From the NCBI GenBank assembly GCA_030152275.1, contig JASLHF010000143.1, positions 1-20,309 on the forward strand: a DNA stretch of 20,309 bases, in the 5' to 3' direction. This DNA is from Acinetobacter sp. Its GTDB lineage: Bacteria > Pseudomonadota > Gammaproteobacteria > Pseudomonadales > Moraxellaceae. Below are positions 6,490-14,671 of this stretch, one piece after another. Below the pieces are notes generated by a model. The model did not search any database. It was not told the origin of the DNA and saw only the letters and a list, made by a program, of their open reading frames with translations. Position 1 is the stretch's first letter; each line of letters starts with the position of its first letter. Made by a program: the position numbers and the translations under genes.

Positions 6490-8043
6490 ATGCAGTCAGC
6501 TGAGCAAACCAAAAAGCAATCCAAGATTTTCCAACTCACTCCATTGATGATGGCTTTTGCCCTGATCTCTCCGCTTCAGACCTACGCGGCTTCTGCGCAT
6601 ATTTCACCAAAACTCAGTGAAAACTATGTGCAGCAAACGCATCGTTTTCATCGAGATTATGTCTTGGGCACATCACTGGATGTGGTGATGACAGGGGTTT
6701 CTAAACAGGATGCAAAACAGGCGATGGAGGCAATCCAGACTGAAATTGCAGATTTAGATCAAAAACTTTCAGTTTGGCGAAGCGACAGTGAGATTTCTGC
6801 ACTCAATAAAGGTCAGCAGGCTCAAGTCTCTGCGGATTTATTTGAGGTGATTGCTGCTTGTGAAGCTTGGCGCGGCAAAACATGTGGTGCATTTGATGCG
6901 CGTTTGGGCCAGCTGATTGCGCTTTGGGAAAAATCCAATGGTGTTTCGCAAGTCGATGAGGCTGCTCGTGTTGCGATTACCAATCAAATGAAGCCAGACA
7001 GTGTCGAATTGGATACATCCTCTAGCACAGTTACAATCAAGGATAAGGTGCAGTTTGCGCCGGATGCTTATGCAAAGGGTTATATTATTGACCGCGCAAT
7101 GGTGGCTGCCCGTAAAGCTGTGCCAAGTTTAGAAGGTATCTTAGTCGATATTGGCGGTGATATCCGCGTTTGGGGCAATGCGCCGCAAAAGGATGGCTGG
7201 AATGTCGGTGTACAGGATGCATTTAATCATCATGATTTAGCAGTGCCTTCCCAAGTTTTAAAACTGCAGGATCATGCGGTGGCATTTAGCGGGCAGGGTT
7301 ACCGGACACTGGCTGGCCAGTCGCATTTGCTGAATCCAAAAACCGGTTTGCCGCTGCAGCAGGTTGAACAATGTGTAGTGGTCGGCACTTGCGCTGCTGA
7401 TGCTGATGCGCTGGCAACTGCGCTGGCAGCAATGACTCCAGATGAAGGCATTGAGTTGATCAATGCCTTAGCGGGTTTTGAAGCGCAGCTGACCATGAAC
7501 GATGGCGCAATGTATCAAAGCGCTGGCTGGAATACATTGCTTAAAGCCAATGACCATGCTGATATGCTAATGGTTGCAGCAGGTTCCGCGGCTTCTTGGC
7601 CAAAGGGCTATCAGGCAGTAATCGATCTGAATATTCCAAAGCTGAATGTTGAAAAATACCGCGCGCCGTATGTGTCTGTGTGGGTAACGGATGCCAATAA
7701 ACAGATTGTGCGCACGTTAGCAGTTTGGGGTAAAGATGAAAAATGGATTAACTCAAACTATGTGTGGTGGCGCCGCTATGGCCGCCAAATGACGAATCTG
7801 GATGCCGTTGCTAAGCCTTCTCGCCAGCCAGGCCAGTATAAATTGGCATGGGACGGCAAAGATGAGCATGGCAAAGCGGTGGCTGCGGGTAAATATCTGG
7901 TTCATATAGAAACCTCACGCGAGCATGGCGATCATAGCTATCAAACGATGGAGCTGGATGTTAAAGGCAGTGCTGTGAGCAAGTCGCTGCCTGCACAGAC
8001 AGAAATTGGAGCAGTTAAATTGAACTTCCAAAAAGTCAATTAA
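6490..8043 (+). CDS. Periplasmic ApbE FMN transferase fused to DUF2271 (517 aa)
   Basis: ApbE proteins move FMN from FAD onto Thr/Ser of target proteins outside the cytoplasm, with Mg2+. A signal peptide ends near residue 33 (LQTYA before ASAHIS). The ApbE domain covers about 52-355, with KGYIIDRA (196-203), DIGGDIRVWG (220-229), HLLNPKTGLP (279-288) and the metal/flavin loop CAADADALAT (301-310; Asp304/306, Thr310). Residues about 368-495 are DUF2271: a beta-sandwich with YVSVWVTDANKQIVRTLAVWG, a Trp-rich YVWWRRYGR, and SRQPGQYKLAWDGKDEHGK. Single-domain ApbE is about 340 aa, so this is a true fusion. AGGAG lies seven bases before ATG 6490. It is first in an operon with the PepSY protein and reductase, under the Fur-type promoter. 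No canonical flavinylation motif is seen in the neighbouring proteins, so its substrate is unknown. Confidence 0.92.
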   Translation: MQSAEQTKKQSKIFQLTPLMMAFALISPLQTYAASAHISPKLSENYVQQTHRFHRDYVLGTSLDVVMTGVSKQDAKQAMEAIQTEIADLDQKLSVWRSDSEISALNKGQQAQVSADLFEVIAACEAWRGKTCGAFDARLGQLIALWEKSNGVSQVDEAARVAITNQMKPDSVELDTSSSTVTIKDKVQFAPDAYAKGYIIDRAMVAARKAVPSLEGILVDIGGDIRVWGNAPQKDGWNVGVQDAFNHHDLAVPSQVLKLQDHAVAFSGQGYRTLAGQSHLLNPKTGLPLQQVEQCVVVGTCAADADALATALAAMTPDEGIELINALAGFEAQLTMNDGAMYQSAGWNTLLKANDHADMLMVAAGSAASWPKGYQAVIDLNIPKLNVEKYRAPYVSVWVTDANKQIVRTLAVWGKDEKWINSNYVWWRRYGRQMTNLDAVAKPSRQPGQYKLAWDGKDEHGKAVAAGKYLVHIETSREHGDHSYQTMELDVKGSAVSKSLPAQTEIGAVKLNFQKVN

Positions 8044-8071
8044 TTTCATTTTCTGCTTAAGGTTTTTAATA

Positions 8072-8662
8072 GTGTATCAACGCCGTGATTTTTACCGCCA
8101 TGCACGTTATGTGCATGGCTGGCTTTCAGCTTTTGCTTTTATCGTTCTGTTTTTCTTTTCTTTAACCGGGCTGTTTTTGAATAATCCAGACTGGTTTGAA
8201 CCAGAAAAAGAACAACAACCTGTGACTTTGACTCTGCCGGCAGTTTTATTGCAGCAAATCAAAGCACAGGAAAACCCCAGCGCTTCAATTATTGATTATG
8301 TCCGCAGCAAGCAAAGTATTGCTGGGCGCTATCAAAGCAGTGAAGTTATGGACAATGAAGTCATGATCCGTTTAGAAAGCCCAGCTGGCTCAACTGATAT
8401 TTGGACTATGCTGGATACAGGGGAAATTGAAGTCACTGCCAAGCCGGCATCTGCAGTTTCTCTCATTAATGATTTGCACCGAGGTAAAAATTCAGGAAAA
8501 GCATGGAGCTGGCTGATTGATGTCAGCGCAGTGATTATTCTACTTCTGTCTATTGCCGGTTATATTCTGTTTTTAAGTATAAAATCCCGCTTGGTCACGC
8601 ATCTGCTGCTCACTGCAGCCAGTATTGCTGTATTGATGCTGTTCATTTGGACTGCAATTTAA
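8072..8662 (+). CDS. Short PepSY-type transmembrane redox protein (196 aa)
   Basis: This resembles the PepSY_TM family, haem- or flavin-linked membrane proteins that pass electrons across the inner membrane. It has three membrane spans (about 15-36, 148-170, 175-194). The first is preceded by HARYVHGW, with His10 and His15. A periplasmic domain of about 110 residues follows, then DLHRGKNSGKAWSWLID (His136) leading into the second span. The conserved His at span edges are candidate haem ligands. It is shorter than the usual 350-500 aa four-span forms, and the flavin reductase part is supplied by the next gene. Start is GTG 8072, with AAGG nine bases upstream; it lies 28 bases after the ApbE stop and 18 bases before the flavoprotein start, consistent with one operon. 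Confidence 0.85.
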   Translation: MYQRRDFYRHARYVHGWLSAFAFIVLFFFSLTGLFLNNPDWFEPEKEQQPVTLTLPAVLLQQIKAQENPSASIIDYVRSKQSIAGRYQSSEVMDNEVMIRLESPAGSTDIWTMLDTGEIEVTAKPASAVSLINDLHRGKNSGKAWSWLIDVSAVIILLLSIAGYILFLSIKSRLVTHLLLTAASIAVLMLFIWTAI

Positions 8663-8680
8663 GCAGATAAATAAGGAAAA

Positions 8681-10228
8681 ATGATGACCGAAGCGGTGGT
8701 ATTGCTGCTGGCAATTTTATCTGTGCTGCTGATGTTCTTTGCGGTGTGTATTTTGTTTTTACTGGTACAAGGCATTCGAGTAAAAAAGAAAAAAGCTGAA
8801 AATGAAGCCGGCAGCTGTGCCGATACTGTACTTGTGATCTATGCCAGCCAGTCTGATACAGCCAAACAGCTGGCACTGCAGACGGCCGCTTGGCTGCGTA
8901 CTTCAAGCTGCGGCACGGCAACGCTTAATATTCAAGATTTAAGTGTGGCGCAGCTGATACAGGCCAAACAGGCAATTTTTATTGTCAGCACCTATGGCGA
9001 AGGTGATGCACCGGACAGTGCACAGCAATTTATACATGAACGCATGTTGCAGTCTATAGATTTATCACATTTGGAATTTGCGATGCTGGCGCTGGGTGAC
9101 CGCCGCTATGAACATTTTTGTCAGTTTGGTTTAGATTTGAATGCGTGGCTGTTAAATCAGCAGGCTAGGCCTTGGTTTGATCTAATCTGCGCAAATCAAG
9201 CTGATAAGCAAAGTTTGCTGCTTTGGCGGCAGCAGCTGGCGCAAGCTTTTAATCATGGCGCTGCAGATTTTAAACTGGAAAAAGATTGGCAAGCCGCTGC
9301 AGATTTTAAACTGGAAAAAGATTGGCAAGCCGCTGCACTGTTAACGCGAACTTTGCTGAATGCGGGAAGCCAAGGCGCTTCAATGTATGAGTTGAAGTTT
9401 GCTGTACCCAGCGGCATGCAATGGCGCTCTGGCGATATTGCTGAAGTCCGATGTATGAATAGCGCGCGTGTATTGCAGGAACTGCAAAGTCAGTTTCCTA
9501 TTTTACAAAGATATTCTGCAAGTGAGCTTAAGTTTAAAGATTTGCGTGCTTTAAGGATGAATTCGACTCATGCTCAGCTCTTGCATGAGATAGATCTTGC
9601 TCAGCTGCCTGATTTGCCTATGCGTGAATATTCTATTGCCAGTCTTTGCAGCAGCGGTCAGCTGGCGCTAGTGGTGCGTCAGGAATGTACAGAGCATGGC
9701 CTAGGTTTGGGTTCTGGATTATTGACAAACCAGCTGGCTCTGGGTGAAAGCATTCATGTGCATGTGCGCAGCAACACTGCTTTCCATCTAATTAATGATG
9801 CGGATGCAGATGAGCAAGCACCGGCAATATTTATTGGCAATGGTTCGGGTATCGCGGGTTTATTAGCTCATTTGCATCAGCGGATTGAACAAGGCGTCAG
9901 CCAAAACTGGCTCATTTATGGCGAACGTCAAGCACAGTTTGATGCAGTATTTACAGAACCCTTACAGCGCTGGCATGCACAGGGCGCGTTGCCTATGCTG
10001 GATTTAGTCTATTCACGTGACAATGCTGCACTTAAATATGTGCAGGATGTCTTGCATGCCAAAGCGGAACTGCTGCGTGACTGGGTTAGCGCTGGAGCAT
10101 GTATCTATGTCTGCGGCAGTTTGAACGGCATGGCTCAAGGTGTGGATGCTTCACTGTGTGAAGTGCTGGGTGAGACGGATTTTGCAGCGTTAAAGAAAGC
10201 GGGCTGTTACAAGCGTGATGTCTATTAA
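8681..10228 (+). CDS. Membrane-anchored flavodoxin/FAD-NAD(P)H reductase, sulfite-reductase-flavoprotein-like (515 aa)
   Basis: A diflavin reductase that would carry electrons from NAD(P)H through FAD and FMN to the membrane partner. Order: one N-terminal membrane span (about 5-30) followed by a basic stop (RVKKKKAE); flavodoxin-like FMN domain 49-190 (IYASQSDTAKQLA, STYGEGDAPDSA, ALGDRRYEHFCQFG); FAD domain with REYS (315-318) and GLGSGLL (342-348); nucleotide-binding IGNGSGIAG (385-393), YGER (413-416) and YVCGS (476-480); C-terminal Tyr515, in the position where an aromatic stacks on FAD in this family. The catalytic part is cytosolic. A perfect 12-residue tandem duplication sits in the FMN-FAD linker (194-217). 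AAGGA precedes the paired ATGs at 8681/8684. It is last in the operon, before a strong terminator. Confidence 0.92.
   Translation: MMTEAVVLLLAILSVLLMFFAVCILFLLVQGIRVKKKKAENEAGSCADTVLVIYASQSDTAKQLALQTAAWLRTSSCGTATLNIQDLSVAQLIQAKQAIFIVSTYGEGDAPDSAQQFIHERMLQSIDLSHLEFAMLALGDRRYEHFCQFGLDLNAWLLNQQARPWFDLICANQADKQSLLLWRQQLAQAFNHGAADFKLEKDWQAAADFKLEKDWQAAALLTRTLLNAGSQGASMYELKFAVPSGMQWRSGDIAEVRCMNSARVLQELQSQFPILQRYSASELKFKDLRALRMNSTHAQLLHEIDLAQLPDLPMREYSIASLCSSGQLALVVRQECTEHGLGLGSGLLTNQLALGESIHVHVRSNTAFHLINDADADEQAPAIFIGNGSGIAGLLAHLHQRIEQGVSQNWLIYGERQAQFDAVFTEPLQRWHAQGALPMLDLVYSRDNAALKYVQDVLHAKAELLRDWVSAGACIYVCGSLNGMAQGVDASLCEVLGETDFAALKKAGCYKRDVY
9260..9337 (+). repeat. Perfect 36-bp in-frame tandem duplication inside the reductase gene
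   Basis: Two identical 36-base copies (9260-9295 and 9296-9331) plus the first six bases of a third (9332-9337). It encodes the unit AADFKLEKDWQA twice in the linker between FMN and FAD domains. The copies show no base difference, so the duplication looks recent. Confidence 0.97.
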
Positions 10229-10256
10229 TTATGATAGGCGAAGAACGTTATACGGC

Positions 10257-10288
10257 AATAAAAAAGCAGCGAAAGCTGCTTTTTTATT
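10257..10288. terminator. Bidirectional terminator between reductase and DUF2147 genes
   Basis: A perfect 14-bp stem AATAAAAAAGCAGC / GCTGCTTTTTTATT with a GAAA tetraloop. It ends the redox operon and the convergent DUF2147 gene. Confidence 0.93.
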
Positions 10289-10312
10289 GGGAAAGTAAAT
10301 TGACTGTAACAG

Positions 10313-10756
10313 TTAGTTGGCGCGAACCCAAGTTTGGCTGCGTCCAAGCGCTGAAATGCCAATATAGCCGCGCCCGCTCAATGTTTTGCCGTCTGGTGAA
10401 AGTTTTGCGCTGAAACTATACGTTTTTCCGTTTTTCGGATCTGTAATTTTACCGTCTTCATACACATTTTTTTGCGTATTTTTTAAGCCGGAAACGATTT
10501 GTACACCTTTAAGCGGTTGATTGTGAAATTTGCCCACGCATTTTGCGCATTTTTGGCCTTCAGATGCATCTAGAACATCTACAATACGCGCTGATAATAC
10601 ACCGTCAGATGTTTCTGTGAACTGTACAATAGACAGCGGCTTTTTGGTTTGATCGTCAATGGTCTTCCATTTAGTGCCACTTAACGGATCTGCCGCCAAA
10701 GCAAAAGTAGAGAGCAGTGAAAGTCCAATGACACTGAGCGTTGTTTTTATCATCAT
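10313..10756 (-). CDS. DUF2147 secreted protein (147 aa)
   Basis: A Sec signal peptide (residues 1-21, LSTFALA) leads into a DUF2147 domain: WKTIDDQTKKPLSIVQF, SARIVDVLDA, CAKCVG (Cys70, Cys73), LKGVQIVSGLKN, VYEDGKITDPKNGKTYSFSAKL and the closing GRGYIGISALGRSQTWVR. The family is periplasmic, common in proteobacteria and of unproven function; a lipocalin-like barrel that binds a small ligand is likely. The CxxC pair is typical of the family and could form a disulfide. GAGG lies four and seven bases before the two possible starts (ATG 10756 and 10753). It is monocistronic. Confidence 0.88.
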   Translation of the reverse strand: MMIKTTLSVIGLSLLSTFALAADPLSGTKWKTIDDQTKKPLSIVQFTETSDGVLSARIVDVLDASEGQKCAKCVGKFHNQPLKGVQIVSGLKNTQKNVYEDGKITDPKNGKTYSFSAKLSPDGKTLSGRGYIGISALGRSQTWVRAN

Positions 10757-11233
10757 AAAACCTCAAATTTCCTGATTGAGTAACAAACCATTTGTTTTGC
10801 TAAGCGTGTGCCGAGATGACACAGCAGCTATTAAGAAACATGATGCAGATTTTAGCCGCATCTGGCTTGAGGAAGCTATCTTCACACTAGATATTGCTTT
10901 GAAAAATAGGCTTTAATGTGGATTTTTCATGCAGTTTTGTGAATAAATCTTCATGAGAGATACTTTTTTAGCATTTCTAATAAAATTACAGTGGAATCAG
11001 CTGCATTATTTACATAGCTGAACAATAAAGTACCCTGAAAAATTTAAAAGAAGCCACACCCAGATATCAGAATGTAAGGCCGTCTGGAAGACGGTTAAAT
11101 ATGGTCAAAATAATTCTGCAGTTAGCTGCAATTCATTGGGCAGTCTATTGTTCTGTGCAATATAAGATCTGTCTGGGTGTTGTTTAAGCACCAAAAGTCT
11201 TGGTTAGGTTAGCTCGATTTAATACTCTTTTGT
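10757..11233. other. Gene-free spacer between two minus-strand genes
   Basis: No plausible ORF on either strand. The 10757-10900 part should hold the promoter of the DUF2147 gene. A small hairpin, CCGTCT-GGA-AGACGG at 11080-11094, has no T run on either side, so it is not a convincing terminator for the yddG-like gene. Confidence 0.6.
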
Positions 11234-12172
11234 TTAGAGTATGCGGTTTCCGATATGTTTTGATGTTTTCAATTTTAAACTTAATGCCTGCCAATTCGTG
11301 GAAATCCAGCAAATAAATGAACCAAGTGTGACGAGGCATGCCCCATTCCAAAATGATACAGAAAGCTGTGTCTGTAAAATCAGCATAGAAAATACGGATG
11401 AAATAAGCGGACTAAAATAGGAAAGGGTGACTAATAAAGTGATATTGCCTTTAATAATCCCAATATTCCAAGCTGCATAACCTAATGCTGTGACAATAGA
11501 GACCGCGACCATATACGGTAAAATATTCAAATGTATAGACGGAAACTGTTCAATCTGTCCAGAAAGCAGCATTTTTAGCCATAACACAAGGGTAATGGCG
11601 ATAAAGAATAGCGCGATGGGATTGTGCCCTTGGCTGTATTTTTTGGTTAATACACAGTATAAAGCCCAGAGCAATGCGCCCACGAAAGCCAAAAAATAGC
11701 TGATCGGATTAGCAGAGATATTTTGCAGTACCGAAGTCCAGCTAAAGGCACCGTTACCGGCCTGAATAATCACAATACCGCACAAGCTTATGCACAGTCC
11801 AAATGCTGCAAATATATTGAAATTCAGCTCTTTAAAAAAAATCAGCATGATGATGGTGAGGCTTGGCCATAAATAATTGACCAGACTGACTTCAATCGCT
11901 TGCTGCGGTGTTTGAGCCAAAGCTATAGCGTAGGAAAAGCACAGCTCATATACCAAGAACAGTGCTGTACCGCCAATAAGATAGCCTTTTGGGATGGCTT
12001 TTAAATTCGGGATACGAAAGAGCAGCAGTAGAATAACCGCACTGAAACTGTACATAAATGTAACTGCATAGTCCGGCCCAATACTGGCGCTGATCTTTTT
12101 TAATAGTCCGACGATGGTAGACCATTGCAAAATTGCACTGAAGCCGATAAGTGTTGCAAGATTTTTAGACAT
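11234..12172 (-). CDS. yddG: YddG-like aromatic amino acid exporter (DMT/EamA superfamily, 312 aa)
   Basis: An inner-membrane carrier of the drug/metabolite transporter superfamily. E. coli YddG exports aromatic amino acids and related metabolites. It has ten hydrophobic segments in two EamA repeats. YddG-type stretches are ATLIGFSAILQWSTIVGLL at the N-terminus, IPKGYLIGG (60-68), LVYELCFSYAIALA, QQAIEVSLVNYLWPSLTI (about 90-107), and ISYFLAFVGALLWALYCVLTKKYSQG (about 157-182). The length equals the usual one of about 300 aa. The tail SLKLKTSKHIGNRIL is basic and cytosolic. No clear ribosome site precedes ATG 12172. It stands alone. The subfamily call is firm; the substrate is inferred from the family. 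Confidence 0.88.
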   Translation of the reverse strand: MSKNLATLIGFSAILQWSTIVGLLKKISASIGPDYAVTFMYSFSAVILLLLFRIPNLKAIPKGYLIGGTALFLVYELCFSYAIALAQTPQQAIEVSLVNYLWPSLTIIMLIFFKELNFNIFAAFGLCISLCGIVIIQAGNGAFSWTSVLQNISANPISYFLAFVGALLWALYCVLTKKYSQGHNPIALFFIAITLVLWLKMLLSGQIEQFPSIHLNILPYMVAVSIVTALGYAAWNIGIIKGNITLLVTLSYFSPLISSVFSMLILQTQLSVSFWNGACLVTLGSFICWISTNWQALSLKLKTSKHIGNRIL

Positions 12173-12856
12173 GGTAAATACAGCATTCAGTCCATCGCCG
12201 CCAACGAAAGCAATGCTTGCGAACCGGGCAGGAAAATAAAATATGTCGGGAAGTATACGCCTTTTTAACTGGACTTAAGTGATTTTACATGCATGAAAAA
12301 TACAAGAAAAAAGCATAAAAATAAGCACCGCGTATACTGGTGCAATTTATCTTAGATTTAAGCTATTGCCGCGTAATGAACAGTGGATTTGCAGCATTAA
12401 AGATGCATATATCTGCGTAAATATATTGAGCGTTTAAATATGGTGATGCAGAGTAAATAAAAATATCACTTTTGCGGCGTTTAACTGATCGCTATTTTAT
12501 CTAAATAAATCGATATTTATGATAGAGGTATAAACGCTTAATCAATATATGAAAGAATAGTGAAACTATAGTAAAGCACCTGAAAACAGTCTAATTTGAA
12601 CGCTTGCTTCTGCAGCAGCTGATGATTGTGAAGCTTAATGATGTGTCACATCAGCGCTCTGCTAATTAAATTAGGATTTTATGATGATGTGGGGGCGTTT
12701 AAATAATGTTCAATATAAGTTATAAAAATAAGAAAAATATTACTATTAATTATATAAATAGCCCATTTGAGATAAATAGGTCTAAGCTATTAAAACCCTA
12801 AGGATAACGCAACTGCAGCCCTCAGGCTGCCTTAACGAAATAAAAGAGACAACACC
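12173..12856. other. Long gene-free region upstream of the malic enzyme gene
   Basis: About 680 very AT-rich bases with no credible ORF. It should hold the promoters of both yddG-like and maeA genes. The octamer GCGTTTAA occurs three times (12430-12437, 12477-12484, 12695-12702) and nearly again in reverse at 12531-12538. An interrupted inverted repeat joins 12421-12436 with 12531-12550. A GC hairpin sits in the maeA leader (listed separately). Confidence 0.6.
12815..12830 (+). promoter_or_regulatory. GC-rich hairpin in the maeA 5' leader
   Basis: GCAGCC-CTCA-GGCTGC, 26 bases before ATG 12857 and just before the ribosome site (AGAG at 12845-12848). It stands out in AT-rich DNA and could act on mRNA stability or translation; there is no T run, so it is not a terminator. 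Confidence 0.4.
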
Positions 12857-14557
12857 ATGCCTGCAGAGTGTCAGAATACTAAACGTCCACTGTATATTCC
12901 TTATGCAGGGAATACACTGCTGGAGCTGCCGCTATTAAATAAAGGTTCAGCATTTACGGAAGATGAACGTAAAAATTTTAATTTACATGGACTTATACCG
13001 CACGTAACAGAAACTATTGAGGAACAGAGCCAGCGTTCTTATCAACAATACAGTGCGTTTAATGATGCCATTAACAAACATATTTATCTGCGAAATATTC
13101 AAGATACCAATGAAACGCTGTTTTATCATTTAATTGAAAATCATTTAACTGAGATGATGCCAATTATCTATACGCCAACCGTAGGTGAAGCATGTCAGCG
13201 TTTTTCTGACATTTACCGCCGTCATCGTGGCATTTTTATCTCCTATCCAGACCGTGACCGCATTGACAGCATTTTGCATAACGTGAACCGCCGTAACGTT
13301 AAAGTTATTGTGATTACGGACGGCGAGCGGATTTTAGGCCTGGGCGATCAGGGGATTGGCGGTATGGGGATTCCGATTGGCAAGCTGTCTTTATATACTG
13401 CATGCGGCGGTATTAGTCCTGCTTACACATTGCCAATAACATTAGATGTCGGCACCAATAATCAGCAGCTGCTGAATGATCCGATCTATATGGGTTGCCG
13501 GCAGCCGCGTATTTCCGGTGAAGAATATTATGACTTTGTTGATAAAGTAATTGCGGCAATTGAGCAAAGATGGCCTGAAGCGCTAATTCAATTTGAAGAT
13601 TTTGCGCAAAAAAATGCGATGCCGTTATTAAAAAAATACCGTGATAAAATTTGCTGCTTTAATGATGATATTCAAGGGACAGCCGCTGTATCTGTGGGCA
13701 GTTTGATTGCGGCTTCTCGCGCATCAAATAAACAGTTGAAAGATCAGACCGTTGCCTTTTTAGGCGCAGGTTCTGCCGGTTGCGGTATTGCAGAACAGAT
13801 TATTGCGCAAATGGTCGCAGAAGGCTTGGGTGATGCCGAAGCGCGTCAACGTGTGTATATGGTTGACCGCTTTGGCTTGATCACTGAAAACCAGCCGAAT
13901 CTGTTGGATTTTCAGCGTAAACTGGCGCAGAAGCCTGAACATTTAGCGCATTGGGCAAATGCCGATGAGATGATTTCATTGCTGGATGTGGTTCGCTGTG
14001 CGAAACCGACCGTGCTGATCGGTGTATCTGGGCAGCCAGGCCTGTTCAGTAAAGAAATTATCGAAACTCTTGCGGAAAATTGCGAATATCCAATTGTGTT
14101 GCCGCTGTCAAATCCGACTTCGCGAGTAGAAGCAGTACCTGCCGATATTATTGAATGGACCAAAGGTAAGGCGCTAATCGCAACTGGCAGTCCTTTTGCG
14201 CCAGTAAATTATCAGGGTCGCATTTATAATATTTCGCAATGTAATAACTCCTATATTTTCCCAGGAATCGGCTTGGGAGTAATTGCATCTGGCGCCACCC
14301 GCGTGACAGACAATATGCTCATGGCCACCAGTAATGCGCTGGCAGACTGTTCGCCTAAATTGAAAGATCCGGACGCTGATTTGTTGCCGGATTTAAGCCA
14401 AATCCAGCAAATTTCAAAAGTGATTGCTGTGAAAGTGGCTCAAGCTGCTATGCAAGATGGTGTCGCGCCGGAAATCAGTATTGAAGAACTGAAGAAAAAA
14501 ATTGAAGCAAATTTTTGGAAGCCTGAATACCGCGATTATCACCGTGTTCCGTTCTAA
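12857..14557 (+). CDS. maeA: NAD-dependent malic enzyme (566 aa)
   Basis: This cytosolic enzyme decarboxylates malate to pyruvate with NAD+ (EC 1.1.1.38), feeding gluconeogenic and TCA overflow. The length is that of E. coli MaeA/SfcA (565 aa). The signature PIIYTPTVGEACQRF (102-116, catalytic Tyr105), the block VIVITDGERILGLGDQGIGGMGIPIGK, the metal site CFNDDIQGTAAV, and the dinucleotide loop FLGAGSAGCGIAEQI are all intact. The C-terminal part has PLSNPTSRVEAVPADIIEWTKGKALIATGSPF and ends KPEYRDYHRVPF, as in the family. Start ATG 12857 has a moderate AGAG site eight bases upstream. It is monocistronic, with a 680-base upstream region and hairpins downstream. Confidence 0.96.
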   Translation: MPAECQNTKRPLYIPYAGNTLLELPLLNKGSAFTEDERKNFNLHGLIPHVTETIEEQSQRSYQQYSAFNDAINKHIYLRNIQDTNETLFYHLIENHLTEMMPIIYTPTVGEACQRFSDIYRRHRGIFISYPDRDRIDSILHNVNRRNVKVIVITDGERILGLGDQGIGGMGIPIGKLSLYTACGGISPAYTLPITLDVGTNNQQLLNDPIYMGCRQPRISGEEYYDFVDKVIAAIEQRWPEALIQFEDFAQKNAMPLLKKYRDKICCFNDDIQGTAAVSVGSLIAASRASNKQLKDQTVAFLGAGSAGCGIAEQIIAQMVAEGLGDAEARQRVYMVDRFGLITENQPNLLDFQRKLAQKPEHLAHWANADEMISLLDVVRCAKPTVLIGVSGQPGLFSKEIIETLAENCEYPIVLPLSNPTSRVEAVPADIIEWTKGKALIATGSPFAPVNYQGRIYNISQCNNSYIFPGIGLGVIASGATRVTDNMLMATSNALADCSPKLKDPDADLLPDLSQIQQISKVIAVKVAQAAMQDGVAPEISIEELKKKIEANFWKPEYRDYHRVPF

Positions 14558-14579
14558 AATTTATTGAACATTTGAATGG

Positions 14580-14602
14580 GCTGCTGTGCTCTATTCAGCA
14601 GC
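14580..14602 (+). other. Short hairpin downstream of maeA
   Basis: GCTGCTG (14580-14586) pairs with CAGCAGC (14596-14602) with no T run; probably a 3' end structure before the terminator. Confidence 0.4.
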
Positions 14603-14610
14603 TTAGAATT

Positions 14611-14671
14611 AAAAAAGCCCGAGTTGCAGCCTGAAGTTATGTAATTTTCTTGCTGTTCTCAGGCTTTTTTA
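14611..14671 (+). terminator. Probable terminator of maeA with alternative pairings
   Basis: AAAAAAGCCCGAG (14611-14623) can pair with CTCAGGCTTTTTT (14658-14670) with one C-A mismatch. Alternatively AGCCTGA (14628-14634) pairs with TCAGGCT (14659-14665). Both end at the same six-T run, so termination is likely whichever fold wins. Confidence 0.65.

Noticed and set aside
8643..8921. Minus-strand 92-codon ORF
   Set aside because: Antisense to the start of the reductase gene, whose flavodoxin motifs are clear.
9260..9337. Tandem repeat as the start of a CRISPR or VNTR array
   Set aside because: There are only two full copies, no spacers, and they lie in frame inside a gene.
10231..10413. Plus-strand 60-codon ORF just after the reductase
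   Set aside because: Runs through the strong terminator at 10257-10288 and lies antisense to the DUF2147 gene; no coding character.
11080..11094. CCGTCT-GGA-AGACGG hairpin as terminator of the yddG-like gene
   Set aside because: No T run on either strand, and it lies about 140 bases beyond the stop.
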